Positions 40,679 through 50,628 of a stretch of 64,000 nucleotides of DNA are shown one piece after another. The position numbers and the translations under genes are program-made. The notes beneath the pieces were generated by a model. The model saw nothing but the letters and a program-made list of their open reading frames with translations. It ran no database searches and was not told the DNA's origin. Every line of letters starts with the position of its first letter. Position 1 is the stretch's first letter. The stretch is from contig NZ_CABUAN010000007.1 in NCBI RefSeq assembly GCF_902489635.1, positions 1-64,000 on the forward strand. Direction: 5' to 3'. The DNA is from an uncultured Porphyromonas sp. (GTDB lineage: Bacteria; Bacteroidota; Bacteroidia; Bacteroidales; Porphyromonadaceae).

Positions 40679-41950
40679 ATGACAAACATTCATCAGTTCG
40701 ACTTCTCTGGTCTCCGCGCACTCGTTCGTGTAGACTTCAACGTCCCCTTTGACGATAAAGGGCAGATCTCTGACGACACCCGCATGCGTGCCGCCCTGCC
40801 TACGCTACGCAAGATCCTATCCGATGGCGGCAGTGTCATCATCGCTACGCACCTCGGTCGCCCCAAGGGTCGTGATCCCAAGCTCTCTACCGCACTCATC
40901 GTACCGCATCTCAAGGAGCTCACCCACGTACCGGTCATCCACTGCCCCGTGAGCCGTGGTGCACAGGCACAGAAGATGGCGCAGGCACTCCAGCCGGGCG
41001 AGATACTAGTTCTGGAAAACGTACGCTTCGAGGAGGAAGAGCAAGGCAAACTCAACAACCCCGATCAATACACCAACGAGAAGGACCTCAAAGCTGCTAA
41101 GGCTGATCTCAAGGAGCGTCAGAAAGCTTACGCCGAGGAGATGGCTACGCTAGCAGATGTCTACGTCAACGATGCTTTTGGTGCAGCACACCGAGCACAC
41201 GCTACGACGGCTCTCATTGCTCAGTACTTTGCCGCAGACAAGAAGATGTTTGGCATGCTCATGCTACAAGAGGTTGAGGCTGTGCAGCGTGTCCTACATG
41301 GTGCTAAGCACCCCTTTACCGCTATCTTAGGAGGCTCTAAGGTCTCTTCCAAGATCGACATCATCCTTAACTTGATGGACAAGGTGGACAACCTCATCAT
41401 CGGGGGCGGTATGGCCTACACCTTTGTCAAGGCGCAGGGCGGCGAGATCGGTCGCTCCCTCTGTGAGGAGGACAAGATTGACGTGGCACGAGACATCATG
41501 GAGCGCGCTAAGGCTAAGGGCGTGCGACTCCTCCTACCCGTAGATACGGTTGCCACGTGCGACTTTGCCAACGATGCCCTTGCCGAGACCTACCCGACCA
41601 ACCAGATCCCTGCCGACCGTATGGGTATGGACATCGGTGCTCAGGCTTGTGCCGACTATCGTGAGGTCATCCTGACTAGCAAGACGATCCTGTGGAATGG
41701 ACCTGCGGGAGTCTTTGAGTTTGACAACTTCGCTCGTGGCTCCGAGGCTATCGCTCAGGCAGTTGCTGAGGCTACACGACAGGGTGCCTACTCGCTCGTT
41801 GGTGGCGGGGATAGTGTCGCCTGCATCAACAAGCTCGGTCTAGGCGACGAAGTATCTTACGTATCCACTGGTGGAGGTGCGCTCCTAGAGGCTATCGAGG
41901 GGAAAGCTCTCCCAGGTATCGTAGCCATCGATCCCAACTATGGCAAGTAG
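40679..41950 (+). CDS. pgk: Phosphoglycerate kinase
   Basis: From ATG 40679 (MTNIHQFDFSGLRALVRVDF) it gives 423 residues; the upstream extension overlaps the previous gene. It transfers phosphate from 1,3-bisphosphoglycerate to ADP in glycolysis. RVDFNVPFD (17-25), THLGRPKG, ENVRFEEEE, VNDAFGAAHRAHAT, GGSKVSSKID, GGGMAYTF and the nucleotide-binding GGGDSVACINKLG are all present. An insertion around YTNEKDLKAAKADLKERQKA is a feature of Bacteroidota Pgk. The stop overlaps or closely precedes the GNAT gene. Confidence 0.95.
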   Translation: MTNIHQFDFSGLRALVRVDFNVPFDDKGQISDDTRMRAALPTLRKILSDGGSVIIATHLGRPKGRDPKLSTALIVPHLKELTHVPVIHCPVSRGAQAQKMAQALQPGEILVLENVRFEEEEQGKLNNPDQYTNEKDLKAAKADLKERQKAYAEEMATLADVYVNDAFGAAHRAHATTALIAQYFAADKKMFGMLMLQEVEAVQRVLHGAKHPFTAILGGSKVSSKIDIILNLMDKVDNLIIGGGMAYTFVKAQGGEIGRSLCEEDKIDVARDIMERAKAKGVRLLLPVDTVATCDFANDALAETYPTNQIPADRMGMDIGAQACADYREVILTSKTILWNGPAGVFEFDNFARGSEAIAQAVAEATRQGAYSLVGGGDSVACINKLGLGDEVSYVSTGGGALLEAIEGKALPGIVAIDPNYGK

Positions 41951-41996
41951 TTCAGAGGGTGGCTCCTCCGCTACCCCACTCGTCTCGCTCGTCCGC

Positions 41997-42536
41997 ATGA
42001 CGCGGTGCGATCTCTGCAATGAGACGCACCTGAGCCATCTGCCTGCGCTCAGAAAGCTCTACGAGGAGGCCTTCCCCCGCAGTGAGCGTCGCCCTTGGAA
42101 TGACCTAGAGCAGCTCATCGGGGAGCAAGGTGCTTACCACTTCTTCCTCTTAGAGTATCCCGAGCTAGGGGTCGTGGGCTTCGTCACGCTGTGGCACTTC
42201 GACGACTTCTACTACGGAGAGCACTTTGCCATCCTGCCACAGCTGCGCAACCATCGTCTAGGCGAGCAAACACTGCACACGGTCAAGGAGTACATCGGGC
42301 GCGAACCCCTTTACTTCGAGGTAGAGCCCGAGACACTCTCCGAGATAGCTGGGCGACGCATCAACTACTACGAGCGCAACGGCTTTCAAGTGGTCAAGCG
42401 GGACTACCTACAGCCCCCGTATCACCGTGAGGAGCAGGGCGTACCGCTCTACATCATGTCGTCCGAGCTAGGCGAGAAAGACTTCATCGAGCGGGTCTGC
42501 CAGACACTCGTCGATCGAGTCTACCCGCACTTCTAG
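41997..42536 (+). CDS. GNAT-family N-acetyltransferase
   Basis: I choose ATG 41997 (MTRCDLCNETHLSHLPALRK), giving 179 residues, because the extension from 41940 (MASSSEGGSS...) is low-complexity and overlaps pgk. The GNAT fold shows FLLEYPELGVVGFVTLWHF (strands 2-4), the acetyl-CoA loop in ILPQLRNHRLGEQTLH, and INYYERNGFQVVKRDY near the end. The substrate cannot be inferred. A strong terminator (42559-42595) follows. Confidence 0.75.
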   Translation: MTRCDLCNETHLSHLPALRKLYEEAFPRSERRPWNDLEQLIGEQGAYHFFLLEYPELGVVGFVTLWHFDDFYYGEHFAILPQLRNHRLGEQTLHTVKEYIGREPLYFEVEPETLSEIAGRRINYYERNGFQVVKRDYLQPPYHREEQGVPLYIMSSELGEKDFIERVCQTLVDRVYPHF

Positions 42537-42558
42537 ACACGACATCCCCCATCAACGT

Positions 42559-42599
42559 AAGAGGAGACGGCCACACGAGTTGGTCGTCTCCTCTTTTTC
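42559..42599 (+). terminator. Terminator after the GNAT gene
   Basis: AAGAGGAGACG (42559-42569) pairs with CGTCTCCTCTT (42585-42595) and is followed by TTTC. Confidence 0.7.
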
Positions 42600-42616
42600 T
42601 TGTCTCTTTGATACTC

Positions 42617-42715
42617 AGTTTCCCTTGGAACTGAAAAGTTCCTCCCTTGGAACTAAAAAGTTCCAAGAGGGGAACTATTTTTGGAACTCGTATGTACTAC
42701 ACAGCCAGCACGATA
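42617..42715 (-). repeat. Hairpin array site D with conserved leader
   Basis: On the minus strand the leader TATCGTGCTG (42706-42715) is followed by exactly 12 bases and ATACGAGTTCC (42683-42693), as in sites B and F. A hairpin AGTTCCAA...TTGGAACT follows, then an AGTTCC-N6-GGAACT unit and a degraded third unit. It lies between convergent genes. Confidence 0.7.
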
Positions 42716-42791
42716 CAAAGAGATCCCAAGTCCGCTCCTCAGCTTTCGCCAATGGGGGGCAGTAAGAGCTGCAGGGCTAAGTTGCCTTTGC

Positions 42792-44522
42792 CTAGCTCTC
42801 TACCCGCTGCAGGTCACAAGCGGTGCGGTAGTAGCCTGGCACATCGTACAGTTCGTCAGGCGTGCCAGAGGCAGCGACCGTGCCCCCAGAGAGTACTACG
42901 ATGCGGTCCGCATTGCGTATCGTGCGCATACGGTGGGCAATGATCAGCACCGTCTTATCCGTCGTAAGCTGTGAGAGAGCCCGCTGTATATGCGTCTCGC
43001 TCTCCGCATCTTGGCTCGCAGTCGCCTCATCGAGAATGATGATCGGAGCATTCTTGAGGATAGCTCGAGCTATCGATATGCGCTGACGCTCACCGCCAGA
43101 GAGGCGACTACCATTCTCCCCTATCTGCGTCTGGTACCCCTCGGGCAACCGCGCTACAAAGTCGTCACACTGTGCCAGCCGAGCTGCCTCGAGGACCTCG
43201 GCATCTGTCGCCTCTTTGCGTCCGACGCGAATGTTTTCCATCACCGTATTATTAAAGAGTACCACATCTTGGAAGACGATGGCGTAGTACTTGAGGAGTG
43301 TCTCCGGGTCGACTGCTGTTAAGTCTTCGTCCCCGAGCGATACGACCCCACTCTGACAGTCCCAGAAGCGGGAGGCCAGTCGTGCACAGGTACTCTTGCC
43401 CCCGCCGCTCGGACCAACGAGAGCCGTCACCTGGCCCTGCTTGGCGGTAAAGGAGACATGACTCAGCACCTGCGCACCCTCATTGTAGGAAAAGGATACA
43501 TCCTCAAACGTTAGGTCGAAGCTCTTAGGCGCAAAGTCCGTCCGCCCCTCCTGCGTCGGCATATTGTAGATCTCATTCATACGATCTATCCGCACAGAGG
43601 CAAAGAGCGTTACGAGTGCATTCGTCATCAGCATAGTCAGTGGTGTATAGACCGACACAGAGATGAGCAGGAAGAAGAGGAGAATGCCGAGCGACAGCCC
43701 TCCCGCTAGGTAAAGGTGGCTCCCCACGATGACTAGCGTCGGTATCGCCAGCTGTAGCAAAGAGCGTAGTCCATTGACCACGACGGAGCTAGCTAACTCG
43801 GTGTTAAAGCAAGTGCGCTCATGACTCGCCAAGACGGCATCCAGCTCTGCCATATAGAGCGTTTCGCCACCGTATGCCTTGATCGTCTGATGTAGCTGTA
43901 GCCCCTCCTCGACCTTTTCGCTCACAGAGAGCTGCGACTTGGATGCCTTGACGAAGGAGCGCTTTTGCGAAGCCAGACATCCCCATAGGATCAGAAGCGA
44001 CACGGGTGCTGCCCAAAAGAGTGCCAAGGCTAACCGCCAATCTAAGAAAGCTAATCCACATCCCGCCAAGATGAGGACGATAAAGGAAGCTACCATCTGT
44101 GGCAGAGTATGCGAATATGCGTTTTCAAGAAATGAGACATCAGACATCACACGACTTGTCAGATCGCTCGCATCGTGGCGGTCGAAGAAAGAGAGCGGTA
44201 GTCGTCTCATCTTCTCCGCTAGTCGTATGCGCATCGTAGCACTCTCGCTGTAGACAGCTAGGAAAGTGCTGTTGTACTGTCTGCGAGTGATGACATACAT
44301 ACCTATTATAGATAAGAGTGCAATCCCTACCAGTGCCCAGAGGGTGAGGTCTCTGCTCTCGCCAAATAGCTCCATCATTAGGAGGTAAACGAGCATCACG
44401 GGGAGCATGAAGGAGAGGTTTTGCACACCAGTCCAGAGACAAGCCGAGAGGAAGTTGTGCGCTCCTCTAGGCGAGAGCGCCATCTTGCGCTCCATCCAGT
44501 TGATTAGATTTAGATGCTTCAT
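42792..44522 (-). CDS. ABC exporter half-transporter, subunit 2
   Basis: 576 residues with about six N-terminal membrane segments followed by a nucleotide-binding domain. The NBD has Walker A LVGPSGGGKSTCARLASR, Q-loop YAIVFQDVVLF, signature LSGGERQRISIARA, Walker B IIILDEATASQD and the H-loop LIIAHRM. Three bases separate it from the upstream ABC gene, so the two should form a heterodimeric exporter. The pair resembles ABC transporters of siderophore/peptide systems such as YbtPQ/IrtAB, but the substrate is not shown here. Confidence 0.85.
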   Translation of the reverse strand: MKHLNLINWMERKMALSPRGAHNFLSACLWTGVQNLSFMLPVMLVYLLMMELFGESRDLTLWALVGIALLSIIGMYVITRRQYNSTFLAVYSESATMRIRLAEKMRRLPLSFFDRHDASDLTSRVMSDVSFLENAYSHTLPQMVASFIVLILAGCGLAFLDWRLALALFWAAPVSLLILWGCLASQKRSFVKASKSQLSVSEKVEEGLQLHQTIKAYGGETLYMAELDAVLASHERTCFNTELASSVVVNGLRSLLQLAIPTLVIVGSHLYLAGGLSLGILLFFLLISVSVYTPLTMLMTNALVTLFASVRIDRMNEIYNMPTQEGRTDFAPKSFDLTFEDVSFSYNEGAQVLSHVSFTAKQGQVTALVGPSGGGKSTCARLASRFWDCQSGVVSLGDEDLTAVDPETLLKYYAIVFQDVVLFNNTVMENIRVGRKEATDAEVLEAARLAQCDDFVARLPEGYQTQIGENGSRLSGGERQRISIARAILKNAPIIILDEATASQDAESETHIQRALSQLTTDKTVLIIAHRMRTIRNADRIVVLSGGTVAASGTPDELYDVPGYYRTACDLQRVES

Positions 44523-44525
44523 AGC

Positions 44526-46301
44526 TTATATAGTCCATTTGATAGATTCTTGATACTCTTGCCACATAGAGGCATAGAGTCCATTAGTACGAGCCAGTAG
44601 CTCCGTGTGGGAGCCTTGCTCTACGATGCGTCCCTGCTGCATCACCACAATAAGATCCGCATTGACCACCGAGGAGAGACGATGCGCTATCATCAGGACG
44701 GTCTTGTGCGCCATCAGACGATGCAGGCTCTCCTGGATCGCATGCTCACTCTCAGGATCGGCAAAGGAGGTAGCCTCGTCAAGGAGCAGTATAGGCGCAT
44801 CCTTGAGGAAGGCTCTCGCCAGAGCTATCCGCTGCTGCTCTCCCCCACTGAGGTAGATACCCTTAGAGCCGATGACCGTGTCCAACCCGTGTGGCAGACT
44901 ACGCACCAGCTCTAGGCAGTGCGCTTTGTCGAGAGCCGCATAGATCTCTTCGTCCGTAGCCTTAGCAGACCCATAGGCTACATTGTCACGGATGGACTTC
45001 TTAAAGAGCCTTTCACTCTGGAAGACGAAAGAGATGTGCCGTAGCACCTCCTCGACAGCGACCTGACTTATATCTTCTCCACCGATAGTAATACGCCCTG
45101 TCTCTACATCCCAAAAGCGAGCCACGAGACGAGCCAGCGTTGTCTTGCCACTACCGCTAGCTCCTACGAGAGCCACACAAGCGCCCTCAGGAATTGTGAG
45201 CGTCACATCACTCACTGCCAGAGGAGCCTCTGGAGTATATCTAAAGGATACCCCCTCCAGCTGGATCGTATGACTAGAAAGCTTGAGAGGCGTACTGTCC
45301 TTTGCCCCCAAAGAGGCATCGCAGAGGGCATCCAGCCTATCCAAAGCCTGCACAGCCTCACGCTTACCACTGACCACATACATGAGCCGCATCGTACACT
45401 CACCGATGAAGGGCGTCACAAGGATAAAGAAGACCAAGCTGCTCACCACACCGACCATATCTTCGCCTCGGCTCAAGAGATAATAGGCAAAGGGTACCAA
45501 GATAAAGGCATAGCCAAAGGAAGCTACCGTGTAGATGCTAAACATACGCCGACAACTACGGGCATAGACCTTCGCCCACTTAGCATAGTCCAGTAGCGTC
45601 TGGTGAAAAGCATTGAAGGAGTAGATCGACTGCTGAAAAGCTTTCACCACGGGCATACCACGCACATACTCGACCGCCTCGCTGCTCATCCTTTGCTGGT
45701 GATTCATATAGGCACCCATACTCTCACGGTACGCTTTGTTGGTCATCATCGAGCCCATCGCTAGGAGCTGTATCAAGATTGGTATGAGACAGAGCAGAGC
45801 CATGCGCCACTCCAGGACAAACATCATCACGCAGAGCGTCGCAAAGCAGACCAGCGTCCCAACGAGGTCTGGCAACTGGTGAGCGCAGAAAGTGTGGGTC
45901 AGGCCAACATTGTCGTCGATGACGTTCTTGAGCTTGCCTAGATCCTGCTGATCAAAGAAGCCCATGGGCATCTCCAACATACGCCTCATAGCATCCCCTC
46001 GCAGAGTCCGCTCTACCCTAAAGGCTGCCACATGCGTCAGCATCAACGCCACCCCATAGAGGAGTATATAGAGCAGTCCCGCCCCGACTGCCCACCAAGC
46101 CCATCGCGTGATGGCACCTGAGTCCACAGAGCCACCGAGCAACTCCCGCAGGATAAGCCAAATAAAGATGAATGGCACCAGTGCCACCACGTGCGCCACA
46201 GCAGAGCAGACCAGCCCTAGATAAGCTAGCGGTCGCTTGCTCCCCATGGAGCGTCCTAGGCGTCCCAATGCGCCTAGGGATTGATTGTTTGATTGTCTCA
46301 T
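44526..46301 (-). CDS. ABC exporter half-transporter, subunit 1
   Basis: 591 residues, membrane domain plus NBD. Walker A is ALVGASGSGKTTLARLV, Q-loop HISFVFQSERLF, signature YLSGGEQQRIALARA, Walker B PILLLDEATSFADPES and H-loop LMIAHRLS. The coupled gene at 42792-44522 starts three bases after this stop. The upstream region contains a minus-strand -7 box TACCTTTG (46413-46420). Both NBDs have intact catalytic glutamates, so the heterodimer should have two active sites. Function in export or iron uptake is inference from family. Confidence 0.85.
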   Translation of the reverse strand: MRQSNNQSLGALGRLGRSMGSKRPLAYLGLVCSAVAHVVALVPFIFIWLILRELLGGSVDSGAITRWAWWAVGAGLLYILLYGVALMLTHVAAFRVERTLRGDAMRRMLEMPMGFFDQQDLGKLKNVIDDNVGLTHTFCAHQLPDLVGTLVCFATLCVMMFVLEWRMALLCLIPILIQLLAMGSMMTNKAYRESMGAYMNHQQRMSSEAVEYVRGMPVVKAFQQSIYSFNAFHQTLLDYAKWAKVYARSCRRMFSIYTVASFGYAFILVPFAYYLLSRGEDMVGVVSSLVFFILVTPFIGECTMRLMYVVSGKREAVQALDRLDALCDASLGAKDSTPLKLSSHTIQLEGVSFRYTPEAPLAVSDVTLTIPEGACVALVGASGSGKTTLARLVARFWDVETGRITIGGEDISQVAVEEVLRHISFVFQSERLFKKSIRDNVAYGSAKATDEEIYAALDKAHCLELVRSLPHGLDTVIGSKGIYLSGGEQQRIALARAFLKDAPILLLDEATSFADPESEHAIQESLHRLMAHKTVLMIAHRLSSVVNADLIVVMQQGRIVEQGSHTELLARTNGLYASMWQEYQESIKWTI

Positions 46302-46920
46302 ATTGATCTGTTGTTATATACTTGGAGCCGTTTTGCGTAAATAGGCCCTATGCGCAAGAGCATTCAGCGAGGAGGTGAAAAAGCATCGCCCTATGGACAC
46401 CCTTACACCGTGCAAAGGTAGAGCGTAATCCTTAAAACAGCAATACCAAATAGTCGGTAATCTGTTGTATATCAAAACGATGTGAACGTTCAGCATCTAT
46501 CGTTCGAAGCTTGTACTGTCTCCTTCCTTCGACTGGTTAAATTCTGAATACTATAGGTAGATAGATGCGCTCAGAGACTGGTTTCTCACGAGGAAATTGA
46601 AGTTCTCCAGGGAGCAATCGGCAAATTCCTCGGAACTTTCATTTCATTCTTCCGAAGTTTCATTTCATTCTTCCGATCTATTTCGGCTTTTCTCGGTAGA
46701 GATTTGAGATTTCCTGGTGAGTTAGTTGGCAAATAGTTCGTATGCCCCCGAAGTTGTCGCTACAATGTGTCAGCTCCAGATGGCTTCTTTCCAGCACCCC
46801 AAGTAGGAATGGAGGGACTTGACTCAGCTTTTTAGATTTTGGTGTGCTGAGGGCTTGCTTCATTGGGAAATTAGGCGTAACTTTGTGGTACATATCCGAT
46901 AATCCTAATCATTAAATCAA
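46302..46920. repeat. 619-bp gap with hairpin array site E and gdh promoter
   Basis: It holds the ABC operon's -7 box (46413-46420), a degraded array (about 46600-46710) containing two copies of TTTCATTTCATTCTTCCGA 21 bases apart, which is the reverse complement of the unit at site A, and the gdh -7 box TAACTTTG (46878-46885, with CTTG 20 bases upstream). The frame at 46678-46893 is not convincing as a gene. Confidence 0.55.
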
Positions 46921-48258
46921 ATGAAGACAAGTGAGATCATTGCCCAGCTAGAGGCAAAGCATCCCGGCGAGCCGGAGTTCATCCAGGCTGTCCGTGAGGT
47001 CCTCCTTTCTATCGAGGACATTTACAACCAGCATCCAGAGTTTGAGAAGAACAAGATCGTCGAGCGCCTCGTCGAGCCTGACCGTATCTTCACCTTCCGT
47101 ATCCCCTGGGTGGACGACAAGGGTGAGGTTCAGATCAACCTCGGTTACCGCGTACAGTTCAACAACGCCATTGGCCCGTACAAGGGTGGTACGCGTTTTC
47201 ACCACACGGTGAACCTCTCTACCCTGAAGTTCCTCGGCTTCGAGCAAACCTTCAAGAACGCCCTCTCTACACTTCCTATGGGTGGTGGTAAGGGTGGCTC
47301 TGACTTCTCTCCAAAGGGTAAGAGCGAGCGCGAGATCATGCGCTTCTGCCAGGCTTATGTCACAGAGCTCTACAAGTACATTGGCCCGGACATGGACATC
47401 CCTGCAGGCGACGTAGGTGTAGGTGGTCGTGAGGTAGGCTTTATGTACGGTATGTACAAGAAGCTCACCCGTGAGTGCACTGGTACCTTCACAGGTAAGG
47501 GTCATGAGTTCGGTGGTTCACGCCTCCGTCCTGAGTCTACTGGCTACGGTGCTATCTATATGGTCAATGATATCTGCAAGCAGCACAACATCGACTTCAA
47601 GGGCAAGACGGTTGCTGTATCAGGCTTCGGCAACGTTGCTTGGGGTGCTACCATGAAGGCTACTGAGCTAGGTGCTAAGGTTGTCTGCATCTCTGGTCCT
47701 GATGGTTACATCTACGATGAGAACGGTGTCAGCACACAGGAGAAGTTTGACTACATGTGCGAGCTCCGCAACAGTGGTAACGACGTCGTAGAGCCATACG
47801 CTAAGAAGTTTGGCGCACAGTTCTTCGCAGGCAAGAAGCCCTGGGAGCACAAGGTAGACATCGCTCTCCCCTGCGCTATCCAGAATGAGCTCAACCTCGA
47901 GGACGCTAAGAAGCTTGTCGCAAACGGCGTAACCATCGTTGCTGAGGTTTCTAACATGGGTTGTACAGCAGAGGCTGCTGAGTACTTCGTAGAGAAGCGT
48001 CTCATCTTCGCTCCTGGTAAGGCTGTCAACTGCGGTGGTGTCTCCTGCTCTTGCCTAGAGATGTCACAGAACGCAGCTCACATCTACTGGTCTGAGGCTG
48101 AGGTAGACGAGCGTCTACACCAGATCATGAAGGACATCCACACTCAGTGCGTAGAGTATGGTAAGGAGCCAGACGGCTACATCAACTACGTCAAGGGTGC
48201 TAACATTGCCGGCTTCATGAAGGTCGCTAAGGCAATGGTTGGTCAGGGCGTCTGCTAA
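46921..48258 (+). CDS. gdhA: Glutamate dehydrogenase (hexameric)
   Basis: 445 residues of the Glu/Leu/Phe/Val dehydrogenase family. YKGGTRFHHTVNLSTLKFL, the catalytic-lysine loop LPMGGGKGGSDFSPKGKS, and the DIPAGDVGVGGREVGFM segment are clear; the Rossmann domain has AVSGFGNVAWG. It interconverts glutamate and 2-oxoglutarate. In Porphyromonas the enzyme of this length is known as an NAD-linked catabolic GDH, which fits amino-acid fermentation; coenzyme choice is not determined from sequence here. It has its own promoter and two terminators downstream. Confidence 0.93.
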   Translation: MKTSEIIAQLEAKHPGEPEFIQAVREVLLSIEDIYNQHPEFEKNKIVERLVEPDRIFTFRIPWVDDKGEVQINLGYRVQFNNAIGPYKGGTRFHHTVNLSTLKFLGFEQTFKNALSTLPMGGGKGGSDFSPKGKSEREIMRFCQAYVTELYKYIGPDMDIPAGDVGVGGREVGFMYGMYKKLTRECTGTFTGKGHEFGGSRLRPESTGYGAIYMVNDICKQHNIDFKGKTVAVSGFGNVAWGATMKATELGAKVVCISGPDGYIYDENGVSTQEKFDYMCELRNSGNDVVEPYAKKFGAQFFAGKKPWEHKVDIALPCAIQNELNLEDAKKLVANGVTIVAEVSNMGCTAEAAEYFVEKRLIFAPGKAVNCGGVSCSCLEMSQNAAHIYWSEAEVDERLHQIMKDIHTQCVEYGKEPDGYINYVKGANIAGFMKVAKAMVGQGVC

Positions 48259-48274
48259 ACAGATATACAGCACA

Positions 48275-48313
48275 ATAGCCTAGCTACACACGTATGCGTG
48301 TCAGCTAGGCTAT
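48275..48313 (+). terminator. Terminator of gdh
   Basis: ATAGCCTAGCT (48275-48285) pairs with AGCTAGGCTAT (48303-48313), with a further ACACACG/CGTGT-type pairing in the loop. Confidence 0.6.
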
Positions 48314-48346
48314 AGCTTATACCTTATTTGTTTGCCTTTTCATTAG

Positions 48347-48384
48347 AGAGGGTCGCTACTCATACGAATAGCGACCCTCTTTCT
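48347..48384. terminator. Bidirectional terminator between gdh and ung
   Basis: AGAGGGTCGCTA (48347-48358) pairs perfectly with TAGCGACCCTCT (48369-48380), flanked by T-rich sequence on the plus side, between two convergent genes. Confidence 0.65.
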
Positions 48385-48404
48385 ATCTTATGTCTACGGT
48401 CTTA

Positions 48405-49070
48405 TCACCAGCGGATCGGCTCGTAGCCGTATCGCTGTAGATAGGCATTGGCCTTAGAAAAATGCCGGCAGCCGAAGAAGCCTCGATGAGCTGACAGAGG
48501 ACTAGGATGAGGCGCCTCGAGGATGAGGTGCTTCTGGCGGTCTATCAGTGCCCGCTTACAGCGCGCATAGTTGCCCCACAGCATGAAGACGAGGTGCTCT
48601 CTCTGGCTACTCAAGAGCGAGATGACCTCATCGGTGAAGGTCTCCCACCCGCGTCCCTGATGCGAGCCAGCTTCGTGTGCCACGACCGTGAGCGTAGCAT
48701 TGAGCAAGAGGACTCCCTGACTGCACCAGGGCGTCAGATGCCCGCCGACGATCTGCGACGGATGCCCTAAGTCGGAGGCAATCTCGGTCAGTATGTTGCG
48801 CAGGCTGGGTGGCACCTCGACACCCTCTGGCACAGAGAAGGCTAGCCCCTCGGCCTGCCCCACTCCGTGGTAAGGATCTTGCCCGAGAATGACGACTCGC
48901 ACATCTTCGAAGGGACAAAGGTCAAAAGCTCGAAAGATCTGTCCCCCAGGTGGGTAGATCCTCTTCGTCTGGTACTCCGAACGCACAAAAGAGGTCAAGG
49001 TCTCAAAGTAAAACTTCTCGAACTCCTCCTCCAGCACCCGATGCCAGCTAGGCTCTATGCGGACATTCAT
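48405..49070 (-). CDS. ung: Uracil-DNA glycosylase
   Basis: A 221-residue family-1 UDG that removes uracil from DNA to start base-excision repair. The water-activating loop VVILGQDPYHG (59-69, D65), LAFSVPEGVEVPPSLRN, the LLLNATLTV strand and the DNA-minor-groove loop EAPHPSPLSAHRGFFGCRHF with the catalytic histidine are all intact. Length is standard. It converges on gdh. Confidence 0.95.
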   Translation of the reverse strand: MNVRIEPSWHRVLEEEFEKFYFETLTSFVRSEYQTKRIYPPGGQIFRAFDLCPFEDVRVVILGQDPYHGVGQAEGLAFSVPEGVEVPPSLRNILTEIASDLGHPSQIVGGHLTPWCSQGVLLLNATLTVVAHEAGSHQGRGWETFTDEVISLLSSQREHLVFMLWGNYARCKRALIDRQKHLILEAPHPSPLSAHRGFFGCRHFSKANAYLQRYGYEPIRW

Positions 49071-49178
49071 ACGATACGGCTTAATAGTTTTATCAAAAAG
49101 CTAAGCGAGCCTCCTCTGAGCAACGATACTGGTGTCGCTACTAGAGAAGACTCGCATATAATGATTGGTAAGCTACGA

Positions 49179-50489
49179 CTACTTGCCCCAGCGCTTGATG
49201 ACAGCCTCCTGAAGCATCTCTCTAAACTTAGGATGTGCGATGCCGATGAGTGCCTCAGCGCGCTCACGAGCCGTCTTACCACGCAGACGCGCTACACCAT
49301 ACTCCGTGACGACATAGTCCACGTCGTTGCGTCCAGTCGTGATGGCTGCGCCCTCGGCTAGGATCGGCACGATACGGCTGATCTCGCCGCCCTTGGCAGT
49401 AGAGGCGAAGGCAAGGATACTGCGACCGCCCTTGGAGCGTCTGGCACCACGCATGAAGTCCACCTGACCGCCAGAGCCACTCAGCATGCTGTATCCGATG
49501 CTCTCAGCATTGACCTGACCGAGCAGATCGATCTCTAGACAAGAATTGATCGAGACCATGTTGTCGATGCTAGCCACGACAAAAGGATCATTCGTATAGC
49601 TCACAGGATACATCTCGACCTCCTCATTGTGATCGAAGAAGTCGTACAGCTCCTTCGTACCCATCGCAAAGGCTGTGACCACCTTGTTGGGGTTGCGCGT
49701 CTTACGCTTGCCTGTAATGACCCCTTGACGCATCAGCTTCATAACACCATCGGTGATCATCTCCGAGTGGATGCCTAGATCCTTGCGATCGGCGAGGTTG
49801 CTTAGGACTGCATCGGGAATAGCGCCGATACCGAGCTGGAGCGTATCGCCATCCTTGATCATCGAAGCACAGATCTCACCGATCTTGCGCTCGATCTCAC
49901 CAGGCACAGCGGGGGGTACCTCAGGTACAGCTGTGTTCACCTCGATGATATGATCCAGTTTCGTCACATGGATCAGGTTGTCGCCACCGATGAAGGGAAG
50001 CTGATCATTGACCTCTGCGATCACGACACGAGCAGCCTCTGCAGCTGGCTTGGTGTAGTCGCACGAGAGACTGAAGGAGCAGTAGCCCTCTTCATTAGGT
50101 CTGGTCAACTGAACGATAGCTACGTCTACAGGGTAGAAGCCATCAGTAAAGAGCCCTGGCACCTCATGGAAGTGGCAGGGGAAGAAGTCTACCAACCCCG
50201 CACGGCACGCCTTGCGAGCATTGGCCTCGAGGAAGTTGATCTTGAGGTTGAAGTGATGTGCTATCTCTGGCGTAAACTGGTACCCAGCACCATAATACAG
50301 GACGTGAAAGATATTACCTGTGGGTAGCTCAGCGACATGCTCCATCATACTCTTGAGGATTGTATCTGGGGCAGCAGCCGCATGACCTATGACAATGTTA
50401 CACCCCTCTGTGAGCTCCTTCTTGAGTGCCGCTAGGGGGGTGGTCAGGTGAGATTGATAATAGGACTTCCAGTCCTGATTCTTTTGCAT
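49179..50489 (-). CDS. Acetyl-CoA hydrolase/4-hydroxybutyrate CoA-transferase family protein
   Basis: 436 residues of the class I CoA-transferase fold. The opening LTEGCNIVIGHAAAAPD, DVAIVQLTRPNEEGYCSFS, GIGAIPDAVLSNL and the catalytic glutamate in GIHSEMITDG are in place. In asaccharolytic Porphyromonas such enzymes (AbfT type) move CoA between butyrate or acetate and 4-hydroxybutyrate. Others of this family act on propionyl- or acetyl-CoA, so the substrate is inferred. A minus-strand -7 box TATCTTTG sits at 50601-50608. Confidence 0.8.
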   Translation of the reverse strand: MQKNQDWKSYYQSHLTTPLAALKKELTEGCNIVIGHAAAAPDTILKSMMEHVAELPTGNIFHVLYYGAGYQFTPEIAHHFNLKINFLEANARKACRAGLVDFFPCHFHEVPGLFTDGFYPVDVAIVQLTRPNEEGYCSFSLSCDYTKPAAEAARVVIAEVNDQLPFIGGDNLIHVTKLDHIIEVNTAVPEVPPAVPGEIERKIGEICASMIKDGDTLQLGIGAIPDAVLSNLADRKDLGIHSEMITDGVMKLMRQGVITGKRKTRNPNKVVTAFAMGTKELYDFFDHNEEVEMYPVSYTNDPFVVASIDNMVSINSCLEIDLLGQVNAESIGYSMLSGSGGQVDFMRGARRSKGGRSILAFASTAKGGEISRIVPILAEGAAITTGRNDVDYVVTEYGVARLRGKTARERAEALIGIAHPKFREMLQEAVIKRWGK

Positions 50490-50628
50490 AGTGTGCCTTG
50501 CTTATCTGTTATTTGAAATGATGTATATACTTAACCCTTGGAGGCGCAGCCCCGCTCATCTTGAACTTAGAGCGAGGAGCGCATCAAACTTTATCGGATA
50601 CAAAGATACACATTATTAAGGAAGCGAC

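Noticed and set aside
40693..41058. Long antisense frame inside pgk
   Set aside because: A shadow of pgk codon bias; similar antisense frames occur inside many genes in this window (for example 16866-17243 inside serC).
46678..46893. 71-residue minus-strand ORF between the ABC operon and gdh
   Set aside because: It covers the repeat units and the gdh promoter, and shows no start-site support.
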